A stretch of DNA of 17,902 nucleotides. Source: Planctomycetales bacterium (GTDB lineage Bacteria; Planctomycetota; Planctomycetia; Isosphaerales; Isosphaeraceae). The notes beneath the pieces are model-generated. The model saw only the letters and a program-made list of their open reading frames with translations. It had not been told where the DNA came from and made no database searches. Made by a program: the position numbers and the translations under genes. Of the stretch, positions 1 to 7,846 are shown in pieces; the stretch's first letter is position 1, and each line of letters opens with the position of its first letter. Where the stretch lies: NCBI GenBank assembly GCA_027451455.1, contig DAIDJI010000025.1, positions 1-17,902 on the forward strand. The letters run 5' to 3'.

Positions 1-1523
1 GCGCACCGGCCCCGCCGATCGGGCGGGCCGATCGCTCGGCACCTCTGCCCGCCTCGTTCGCCCAGCAACGCCTCTGGTTCCTCGACCAGTTGCAGCCAGG
101 CGCCTCCGCCTATAACGTCCCGATCGCGGTTCGCCTTGACGGCAAGCTCGACGCCGAGGCCCTCCGCCGCGCCCTCGAAGAGGTCATCCGCCGACACGAA
201 ATCCTTCGCACCACCTTCGTCGACGACGGTGGCATCCCCCAGCAGGTCATCGGCGATCCGAGTGTCCTCGAACTGCCCCTGGATGACCTCTCCGCGCTCA
301 CCGACGCGGACGAGGCGACCGCCCTCGCCATGGCGAGCGTTCTGAAAGAAGCCGCCCGACCGTTCGACCTGGCGCGTGGGCCGCTCGTGCGAGCGAGACT
401 GATCCGTCTCAACGAGGAGCGGCACATCGTCCAGGTGACGATGCACCACATCGTTTCCGATGGATGGTCGCTGGGCGTCCTCATCCGAGAGGTCTCGGCG
501 CTCTACGAGGCGTTCCGGGCCGGCGAGCCCTCGCCGTTACCTGAGCCCTCGATCCAGTACGCCGACTTTGCGGTCTGGCAGCGGGATTGGCTCCGGGGCG
601 ACGTGCTCGAACAGCAACTCGCTTACTGGAAAGAGCAGCTTGCCGGGATCACGCCACTGGAACTGCCGACCGACCGGCCGCGTCCTGCACTCCTTTCCGG
701 CCGGGGCGGCGAGCGGACGGTCACCCTCCCGCACGCGGTGATCGAGGCCCTCCGTCCGATCGCCCGCCAGGAGGGTGCAACCCTCTACATGGCCCTGCTG
801 ACCGCCTTCCAGGCCCTCTTGCACCGCTACTCCGGCCAGGACGATATCGCCGTTGGCTCGCCGGTGGCAGGACGATCCCGATCCGAGACCGAGAACCTGA
901 TCGGTTTCTTCGTCAACACGCTCGTCCTGCGCGGTGACCTCGGCGGCGATCCGGGCTTCCGCGAACTACTCCGCCGGACCCGACGAGCCGCCATCGACGC
1001 CTACGCTCATCAGGACCTCCCCTTCGAACGACTCGTCACGGCGCTTCATCCGGATCGAGAGTCGGGGCGGTCGCCACTCTTCCAGGTGATGTTCGCCCTT
1101 CAAAATGCCCCGCTGCCAGCCCTCAGATCGTCCGAGCTGGAGCTCACTCCGCTTCAGGCGCCCAGCGGGACGGCGAAGTTCGACCTGACCCTCTCGGCGA
1201 TGGAATGGCCCGAGGGGTTGGTCCTGTCGATGGAGTACAGCACCGACCTGTTCGACGCGACGACCGTCGACCGGATGCTGGCCCACTTCCGTATCCTGAT
1301 CGAGGCCGCGACGGCCGAGCCCGATCGGCCGATCGGCTCCCTGCCGATGCTGACCGAGGAGGAACGCCGGCAAGTCCTCGCCGGCTGGGGCGCCGGTGAG
1401 ACCGATGACGGCTGGGGCGCCGACGACCTCGACGACCTGATGGCGGACCTCGACGCGGCGGACCACGCCGACCTCGACGCCCTGCCCGAAGCAACCACCG
1501 GAGAGCGAGCGTTCGAGTCATGA
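1..1523 (+). CDS. NRPS, C-terminal part ending in a condensation domain (5' end outside window)
   Basis: This is the end of an NRPS subunit whose start lies left of the window; the frame is open from base 3. The visible part is one condensation (C) domain that joins the upstream peptidyl or acyl chain to the amino acid loaded by the next protein. The C1-type motif SFAQQRLWFL is at about 53-82. The catalytic HHxxxDG motif is seen as HHIVSDG at 444-464. The later motifs around DDIAVGSPVAGR and the HQDLPFERLV helix are also present, so the domain looks complete and active. Its sequence resembles LCL-type C domains. A TTG at 90 could be mistaken for the start, but it lies inside the conserved N-terminal motif, so it is not one. 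After the domain, from about 1387, comes a tail of about 46 residues with 15 Asp/Glu and almost no basic residues. The stop overlaps the start of the next NRPS gene (ATGA, 1520-1523), which suggests translational coupling. Confidence 0.95.
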   Translation, partial: APAPPIGRADRSAPLPASFAQQRLWFLDQLQPGASAYNVPIAVRLDGKLDAEALRRALEEVIRRHEILRTTFVDDGGIPQQVIGDPSVLELPLDDLSALTDADEATALAMASVLKEAARPFDLARGPLVRARLIRLNEERHIVQVTMHHIVSDGWSLGVLIREVSALYEAFRAGEPSPLPEPSIQYADFAVWQRDWLRGDVLEQQLAYWKEQLAGITPLELPTDRPRPALLSGRGGERTVTLPHAVIEALRPIARQEGATLYMALLTAFQALLHRYSGQDDIAVGSPVAGRSRSETENLIGFFVNTLVLRGDLGGDPGFRELLRRTRRAAIDAYAHQDLPFERLVTALHPDRESGRSPLFQVMFALQNAPLPALRSSELELTPLQAPSGTAKFDLTLSAMEWPEGLVLSMEYSTDLFDATTVDRMLAHFRILIEAATAEPDRPIGSLPMLTEEERRQVLAGWGAGETDDGWGADDLDDLMADLDAADHADLDALPEATTGERAFES

Positions 1524-4500
1524 GCAGCACGATCCGAGACGGGGCGGGCCTCGCGTCCGAGATCCCGGCCTGGCGGCTCGCGGAGACGGCCCGAAAGCCG
1601 GCTCCAAGGCCGAGGTGCGTCCACCGATGGTTCGAGACGCAGGCCGCCCGAACCCCCGACGCACCCGCCGTTGACGACGGCACCCATTCGCTCAACTACC
1701 GCCAGCTCAACGCCAGGGCCAACCAGATCGCGCGCCAGCTCCGCGACCTTGGAGTCGGCCCCGAGGTCCTCGTCGGCCTTTACCTTCACCGCTCGGTCGA
1801 CCTGCTCGTCGCGCTCCTCGGAATCCTGAAGGCCGGCGGCGCCTATGTCCCGCTCGACCCGGCCTACCCGACCGACCGCCTCGCGATGATGCTCGATGAC
1901 GCCCGCCCCGCGGTCGTCGTCACCGAGGATTCCCTCCGCGAGACCCTGCCCGCCACCGACTCCGCTTGCCTCGTCATCGACGGCAACCCTCCCACCTCGG
2001 CCTCCATCCCCGACGACAACCTACCCGCCGGCGCCACCCCGGCGAACCTGGCTTATGTGATCTATACCTCGGGCTCGACGGGCAAGCCCAAGGGCGTGGA
2101 AATCCCCCACGCGGCCCTGGCGAATCTCCTGGCCTCGATGCGGACGATTCTCGGAATGGCGCCCGATGACGCTCTGCTGGCCCTGACGACGCTCTCCTTC
2201 GACATCGCCGCCCTGGAATTACTCCTGCCCCTGGTATCCGGTGCCCGAGTGGAACTGGTCGATCGCGAGACCGCGGCGGATGCCAGCGGGCTCATGGAGC
2301 GGCTCAGGGACGCCGAGATCCGCTTCGTACAGGCGACGCCGGCGACCTGGCGGATGCTGCTGGACGCGGGATGGCGAGGCAAGGCTGGCCTTACGATGCT
2401 CTGCGGCGGCGAGGCGATGCCAAGGGCGCTGGCCGACCGGCTCCTGGACAGGGGTGGTACGCTGTGGAACGTCTACGGCCCGACCGAAACAACGATCTGG
2501 TCGAGCGCCTGGCGGGTCGAGCCGGGCGACGGGCCGATCTCCATCGGAAGGCCCATCGCGAACACGCAACTTTACGTCCTGAATCCCGCGCTCGAGCCGG
2601 TCCCTCCCGGCGTGACGGGCGAGCTGTATATCGGCGGAGTGGGCCTGGCCCGCGGCTACCGTGGCCGTCCTGCGCTCACCGCCGAGCGATTCGTCCCCGA
2701 TCCCTTCGCCCGCCGTCCCGGCGCGCGACTCTACCGGACGGGCGACCTCGCCCGATGGCGGCCCGATGGCACGCTCGAATGCCTCGGCCGGGTCGATCAT
2801 CAGGTCAAGATCCGCGGCTTCCGCATCGAGCTTGGCGAGATTGAATCGGCACTCTCGGCGCACCCGGCGGTCCGGCAGGCCGTTGTCGTCACGCGAGAAT
2901 TCGCTCCCGACGATTTCCGCCTGGTCGCCTACCTGACCGCCCACGAGGACGCTCCGGCCGTTGCCGAACTCCGCCGTCATTTGAAAACGCTCTTGCCCGA
3001 CTACATGGTTCCATCGGTCTTTGTAACGCTCGAATCGATCCCGAAGACGCCCAACGGCAAGGTCGATCGGGCCTCGCTCCCCGCGCCTGAGGGCGGCCGA
3101 TCGGCGTCGGTCGCGTTCGTCGCCCCTCGAACGCCGATCGAGGAGTTGCTGGCGGGCGTCTGGTCGTCGGTGCTGGGCGTCGAGCGAGTCGGGGCGTTCG
3201 ACAACTTCTTCGATCTCGGCGGCCACTCGCTACTGGCGACCCAGGTGGCCTCTCGACTCCGCGACGCGATCGGCCTGGACCTCCCGCTCCGCGAGTTCTT
3301 CGGCGACCCGACGATCGCGGGAGTCGCGCGCCGGATTGAGGAGCGCACTCGCGCCGAGGCCGGTCTGGAAGCGCCTCCGCTCGTCCCGGTCGCGTCCAAC
3401 GGCCCGGTCCCGACCTCGTTCTCGCAGCAGGCTCTCTGGTTCCTCGACCAGCTTTCGCCAGGGCAAGCGACGTTCAATATCACGCTCGCTGGAAGGGTCC
3501 GCGGCCCGCTCGATTGCGACCTTCTGGCCCGATGCTTCGCCGAGATCATCCGACGGCACGGGACGCTCCGGACCACCTTCGCGAGCGTCGACGGCGAACC
3601 GGTCCAGATCGTCGCCGACGCGATCGACCTGCCGATCACGACGACCGACCTTCGCGCCCTCGACCCCTCGACACGCGAGACGGAGGCGCGCCGGTTGGCC
3701 ATCCAGGAGGCGCGCCGACCGTTCGACCTGGCCCGCGGCCCGCTGGCGCGCGTGCACCTTGTCGCGATCTCCGACGACGACCATGCCGTTCTTTTGACGA
3801 TGCACCACATCATCGGCGACGGCTGGTCGCTTGGTGTCGCAGCGCACGAACTGGCGACTCTCTACGAGGCGTACCGACGCGGTGAGTCCTCGCCGCTGGA
3901 ACCCCTGCCCATTCAGTACACCGACTATTCGCGGTGGCAACATCGCCTGCTCGATGGCGACCGGCTGAATCGGCTGGTCGACTACTGGACGAGGCAACTC
4001 TCGGGCGTTTCGCCGCTGGAACTGCCGACCGACCGGCCTCGCCCACCGATCCGGACCAGCCGCGGCGACTTCCTCCCGTTCTCGATTCCGGATGAGGTGG
4101 CCGCCCAGCTTCGCGATCTTGGCCGGCGCGCTGGTGCCACGCCGTTCATGGTCCTGCTTGCTGCGTTCCAGGCGATGCTGCACCGCTACTCGGGCCAGGA
4201 TGACATCGTCGTCGGCTCGCCGATCGCGAATCGCAACCGGTCGGAGGTCGAGGGCCTGATCGGTTACTTCGTCAACATGCTCGCGCTCCGTACCGACCTC
4301 TCAGGCGACCCGAGCTTCCTGGCTCTGGTCCGCCGGGTGCGCGAGGTCGCCCTGGCCGCCTACGAGCACCAGGACCTCCCGCTCGAGAAGGTCGTTGAGG
4401 CGATCCGCCCTCCTCGCGACCCGAGCCGAACGCCGCTCTTTCAGGTAATGTTCGTCCTCCAGAACAACCAGATCCCCGGGTTGACACATTCCGAGCTGAC

Positions 4501-7500
4501 CGTCGGCCCCCTCGACCTCGACGAGGGGACAGGCACCGCCAAGTTCGACCTGACCGTCTCGATGGCCGAGGCCGGAACGGGGATGGTCGGCGGTTTCGAG
4601 TTCAATACCGACCTCTTCGATCGATCGACGATCGAACGAATGATCGATCACTTCCGCGTTTTGCTCGCGGGGATTGCCACGGACCCCGACCGCCGGATCT
4701 CGGCCCTCCCGATGGTCGACGAGACCGAGCGAGCGCGGCTTGTCGCCCTGGGTGCAGGCCCTCGGGTCGAGATCGATCCGACCGCCTGCGTCCACCGCCT
4801 GATCGAGGCCCAGGCCGCGCGAACGCCCGACGCGGTCGCCGTCGAGGCAGGCGATCGCCTGATGACCTATCGCGCGTTGAACGAGCGAGCCAATCAGCTT
4901 GCCCGCGAGCTGAAGGTCCGGGGGATCGGCCCCGATCGTCTGGTCGGCGTCGGCCTGCTCCGTTCGACCGACCTCGCCGTCGCGCTGCTGGCCACGCTCA
5001 AGGCCGGCGGCGCCTTCGTCCCGCTCGATCCCGACTACCCGACCGATCGCCTCGCCGCGATGCTCGAGGACTCCCGCGCCGGCATCCTGCTCACACAGGA
5101 GGCCCTCGCCGATCGATGGCCGTCGACGGACGCCGATCTCCTCCGCCTCGACGTCGACCGAGCCTCCATCGACCGTCATCCGACCGGCAACCTCGACGAC
5201 GGCCCGACCCCCGACGAGGCCGCGTACGTCATTTACACCTCCGGCTCGACCGGCGAGCCGAGAGGCGTGGTTGTCCGGCACGGCGGACTCCTCCACCATA
5301 ATCTCGCGGTCGCCTCGTCGTTCGGCATCGGACCCGAGGACCGCATTCTGCAGTTCTCGTCGCTCAGCTTCGACATCGCGATCGAGGAGCTCTTTCCCGC
5401 CTGGATCCAGGGGGCCTCGGTCGTCTTCCGCGACGAGGGACCCTTGCCAGGTCCCTCCGAATTCGCGGCCGATGTCGAGGCGCGTCGGATCACGGTCCTC
5501 GACCTGCCGACCGTCTTCTGGCACGCCTGGGTCGAGGGCCTGGCGACCATCGGCGGGATGCTCCCGAGCTCACTCCGCCTGGTGGTCGTCGGAGGCGAGA
5601 AAGCTTCGGCCCGCCGATTTGCCGACTGGTCCGCGATCGGCGGCGATCGGGTGCGTTGGATCAACACGTACGGTCCAACCGAGGCGACCGTCGTGGCGAC
5701 CTTGTTCGAGCCCAATCCCGGCTCAGCGCCCGCCGAGATGCCGATCGGCCGCCCGATCGTCGGAACGCGGATCTACCTCCTCGACCGGCACCTGGAGCCC
5801 GTTCCCCAGGGCCTCCCGGGCGAGCTCTATATTGGCGGCGAGGGCGTGGCCCGCGGCTACCTGCGCCGACCCTCGCAAACGGCCGATCGATTCCTTCCCG
5901 ACCCCTTCGCCGAACGCACCGGCGCCCGGATGTTTCGGACCGGCGACCGCGCTCGGTGGCGGCCCGATGGCCAGCTCGAATTTCTCGGACGCCTGGATCA
6001 TCAGGTGAAGATCCGCGGATTCCGGGTCGAGCCGGGCGAGATCGAGTCCGTCCTGCGCCGGCATCCGACGGTCGGCGACGCCATCGTCGTCGCCCGAGAG
6101 ATCCCCGGCGGCGGCCGTCGCCTGGCCGCCTACGTCGTCCCAAGGGCATCGACCGTGCCCGATGCCGAGGACCTCCGCCGATGGGTTCGCTCGGCGCTCC
6201 CGGATTACATGGTCCCCTCGGCGATCGCAACACTCGACGCCTGGCCGCTCTCGCCCAACGGTAAGATCGACCGCCGGGCTCTGCCCGATCCCGGCCCTCT
6301 CGCGACCGGGCCGGACGCCGGGTATGTTGCGCCCCGGACCCCGATCGAGGAGACCATGGCGAGAGTCTGGGCCGAGGTGATGGAGCGGGATCGCGTCGGC
6401 ATTCACGACAACTTCTTCGACCTCGGCGGCCACTCGTTGCAGTCGGTCCAGCTTGTCTCGCGGCTCTCGGCCGCGCTCGGGCGGCCGATCCAGGTCAAGA
6501 CAGTCTTCCAGGCCCCGACGATCGCCGAGATGGCGGCGATCCTCGAGCGCGAGCCGAACGCTCAGGCCGGGCCCGACGTGGCGACGCTCGCGCGCTGGCT
6601 GCTCGATGCGCCGGCACCCGATCTGCCTGAACACGTTGCGATCGAGGGTCGGCCGTTCGACTCGCTCTTTGCCTCGGGCGAGCTGGCGGCGGTCGACGCG
6701 GTCGCGATCAGCTATTTCCCGGCGTCGCTCCTGCACGGCCTGGGCCTCGACCGCGAGACCATCACCCGCGACTGGTGCCGCGATCGTCCGGTGATCGCCG
6801 ACGTCCGTCAGGCCCCCATGGGGCGGATCGCGACGATCCTGATCCCTCGTTTTGAGGACCAGCTCTACCTCGACCGCGCCGACCTGCTCGCCCGGCTTGT
6901 CGACGCGGTCCGCCTGGCCGGCTCGATTGGGGCGAGCACGGTCTCGCTCACCGGCCTGCTCCCCTCGGCGAGCGACTACGGTCGGGACCTGGTCTCGGCC
7001 CTCGACGGACGCGGTCTCCCCCGGATCACAACCGGCCACGCGACCACAACCTCGGCCGTCGTCCTGGCGATCCGCCGGGCGCTTGAGGAGGCCGGGCGCG
7101 ACCTGGCCGGCGAGCACGTCGGGTTCGTGGGCGTCGGCTCGGTCGGCGTCTCCACGCTTCGCCTGATGCTCTCGTGCCTACCGCACTCACCGAGGCTGAC
7201 CCTCTGCGACGTCTTCGCTCGACGTCCCGCCCTCGAATCGCTCCGACGAGAGCTGGCCGAGGAGCTTGGCTATCGCGGAGAAGTCCGAATCCTCGCCTCA
7301 GGACACGAGGTCCCCGACGAAATGTACGAGGCGAGCCTGATCGTCGGCGCGACGAATGTCGCCGAGATCCTCGACATCGACCGCGTCGCGCCCGGAACGA
7401 TCGTGGTCGACGACTCGGCACCGCACGTCTTCCGCCCGGATGCGGCGTTCCGTCGGCTGGAGGAGCGGGGCGATATCCTGGTGACCGAGGGCGGACTGCT

Positions 7501-7846
7501 CCAGGCGCCCGAGCCGCTCCCCGTGCTCGCGTATCTCCCGGACGGACTCGAGCCCTGGCTCCGAGCCGGGCTCCTTCAGCTCGTGGCGCGGACCGACCCG
7601 GGGCTGATCACCGGCTGTGTCCTCTCGGGCCTGCTCTCCGCCCGGTTCGAGCACCTGACTCCGACGATCGGCCTCGTCGACCGGCGGACGGCCCTCGACC
7701 ACTACGAGACCCTCGACGCAATGGGCTTCCGGTCACCTGACCTTCAGCTTGGCGGGACGCCGATCGACCCGGCGGCGATCGCCGGGTTCCGGTCGCGGTT
7801 TGGCCGCGGACTGGCCGACGACGGGAGCGACCGACGATGGGGCTGA
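1520..7846 (+). CDS. Bimodular NRPS, A-T-C-A-T plus AAR-like C-terminal reductase domain
   Basis: This 2108-residue synthetase activates and joins two amino acids. The order is A1 (about 33-530), T1 (Ser570 in GGHSL carries phosphopantetheine), C (about 628-1075, HHIIGDG at 762-768), A2 (about 1091-1565), T2 (Ser1639 in GGHSL), and a C-terminal domain (about 1690-2108). Both A domains have the YTSGSTG loop, the YGPTE motif and the NGK lysine. Aligned by eye to GrsA PheA, the A1 pocket reads DILQLGVIWK, one change from the well-known Gly code DILQLGLIWK. The A2 pocket reads DIEDVGTVVK; Glu and Asp at positions 239 and 278 suggest a basic side chain, which is less certain. There is no epimerase, methyltransferase or thioesterase. 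The C-terminal domain is described in its own entry. The gene starts with an A domain because the matching C domain ends the previous protein. The first 32 residues are rich in Arg. The 3' end overlaps the exporter gene by 10 bases. Confidence 0.96.
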   Translation: MSSTIRDGAGLASEIPAWRLAETARKPAPRPRCVHRWFETQAARTPDAPAVDDGTHSLNYRQLNARANQIARQLRDLGVGPEVLVGLYLHRSVDLLVALLGILKAGGAYVPLDPAYPTDRLAMMLDDARPAVVVTEDSLRETLPATDSACLVIDGNPPTSASIPDDNLPAGATPANLAYVIYTSGSTGKPKGVEIPHAALANLLASMRTILGMAPDDALLALTTLSFDIAALELLLPLVSGARVELVDRETAADASGLMERLRDAEIRFVQATPATWRMLLDAGWRGKAGLTMLCGGEAMPRALADRLLDRGGTLWNVYGPTETTIWSSAWRVEPGDGPISIGRPIANTQLYVLNPALEPVPPGVTGELYIGGVGLARGYRGRPALTAERFVPDPFARRPGARLYRTGDLARWRPDGTLECLGRVDHQVKIRGFRIELGEIESALSAHPAVRQAVVVTREFAPDDFRLVAYLTAHEDAPAVAELRRHLKTLLPDYMVPSVFVTLESIPKTPNGKVDRASLPAPEGGRSASVAFVAPRTPIEELLAGVWSSVLGVERVGAFDNFFDLGGHSLLATQVASRLRDAIGLDLPLREFFGDPTIAGVARRIEERTRAEAGLEAPPLVPVASNGPVPTSFSQQALWFLDQLSPGQATFNITLAGRVRGPLDCDLLARCFAEIIRRHGTLRTTFASVDGEPVQIVADAIDLPITTTDLRALDPSTRETEARRLAIQEARRPFDLARGPLARVHLVAISDDDHAVLLTMHHIIGDGWSLGVAAHELATLYEAYRRGESSPLEPLPIQYTDYSRWQHRLLDGDRLNRLVDYWTRQLSGVSPLELPTDRPRPPIRTSRGDFLPFSIPDEVAAQLRDLGRRAGATPFMVLLAAFQAMLHRYSGQDDIVVGSPIANRNRSEVEGLIGYFVNMLALRTDLSGDPSFLALVRRVREVALAAYEHQDLPLEKVVEAIRPPRDPSRTPLFQVMFVLQNNQIPGLTHSELTVGPLDLDEGTGTAKFDLTVSMAEAGTGMVGGFEFNTDLFDRSTIERMIDHFRVLLAGIATDPDRRISALPMVDETERARLVALGAGPRVEIDPTACVHRLIEAQAARTPDAVAVEAGDRLMTYRALNERANQLARELKVRGIGPDRLVGVGLLRSTDLAVALLATLKAGGAFVPLDPDYPTDRLAAMLEDSRAGILLTQEALADRWPSTDADLLRLDVDRASIDRHPTGNLDDGPTPDEAAYVIYTSGSTGEPRGVVVRHGGLLHHNLAVASSFGIGPEDRILQFSSLSFDIAIEELFPAWIQGASVVFRDEGPLPGPSEFAADVEARRITVLDLPTVFWHAWVEGLATIGGMLPSSLRLVVVGGEKASARRFADWSAIGGDRVRWINTYGPTEATVVATLFEPNPGSAPAEMPIGRPIVGTRIYLLDRHLEPVPQGLPGELYIGGEGVARGYLRRPSQTADRFLPDPFAERTGARMFRTGDRARWRPDGQLEFLGRLDHQVKIRGFRVEPGEIESVLRRHPTVGDAIVVAREIPGGGRRLAAYVVPRASTVPDAEDLRRWVRSALPDYMVPSAIATLDAWPLSPNGKIDRRALPDPGPLATGPDAGYVAPRTPIEETMARVWAEVMERDRVGIHDNFFDLGGHSLQSVQLVSRLSAALGRPIQVKTVFQAPTIAEMAAILEREPNAQAGPDVATLARWLLDAPAPDLPEHVAIEGRPFDSLFASGELAAVDAVAISYFPASLLHGLGLDRETITRDWCRDRPVIADVRQAPMGRIATILIPRFEDQLYLDRADLLARLVDAVRLAGSIGASTVSLTGLLPSASDYGRDLVSALDGRGLPRITTGHATTTSAVVLAIRRALEEAGRDLAGEHVGFVGVGSVGVSTLRLMLSCLPHSPRLTLCDVFARRPALESLRRELAEELGYRGEVRILASGHEVPDEMYEASLIVGATNVAEILDIDRVAPGTIVVDDSAPHVFRPDAAFRRLEERGDILVTEGGLLQAPEPLPVLAYLPDGLEPWLRAGLLQLVARTDPGLITGCVLSGLLSARFEHLTPTIGLVDRRTALDHYETLDAMGFRSPDLQLGGTPIDPAAIAGFRSRFGRGLADDGSDRRWG
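6583..7843 (+). other. Acyl-ACP-reductase-like (AAR-like) terminal domain of the NRPS
   Basis: Residues about 1690-2108 of the NRPS do not look like a thioesterase (no GxSxG) or an SDR-type terminal reductase (no N-terminal GxxGxxG followed by YxxxK). By eye they follow cyanobacterial AAR from end to end. RITTGHATTT matches AAR RFTTGNTHTA. GVGSVGVS at 1871-1878 matches the NADPH loop GATGDIGS. The segment around PGTIVVDDSAPHV matches PCVLIDGGYPKN. EGGLLQAP matches NGGVVEH. GCVLSGLLSARFE matches ACFAEAMLLEFE, which puts Cys2033 on the AAR cysteine that takes the acyl group from the carrier protein. YETLDAMGFRSP matches the AAR C-terminal EAIGEASVRHGF. AAR reduces an ACP-bound thioester to a free aldehyde. 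The inference is reductive release of the peptide from T2. No database search was run, and distant paralogues with another activity remain possible. Confidence 0.72.

Noticed and set aside
90..1523. A TTG at 90 as start of the first NRPS gene
   Set aside because: The frame is open to the window edge and the C-domain opening motif (SFAQQRLWFL) lies before 90, so the gene begins outside.
1380..1620. NRPS split explained by a simple sequencing frameshift
   Set aside because: The two chains together carry about 60 more linker residues than a normal C-A join, with a clean ATGA overlap, so one indel would not restore a usual linker. Raw reads would still be worth checking.
4301..7117. Long minus-strand open frames inside the NRPS (for example 4301-5524 and 5723-7117)
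   Set aside because: They are mirror frames of GC-rich coding DNA; their translations show no domain and the + strand gene is unambiguous.
6583..7843. Thioesterase or SDR-type reductase as the terminal NRPS domain
   Set aside because: There is no GxSxG nucleophile elbow and no SDR-type TGATGFLG plus YxxxK arrangement; the order of motifs follows AAR instead.
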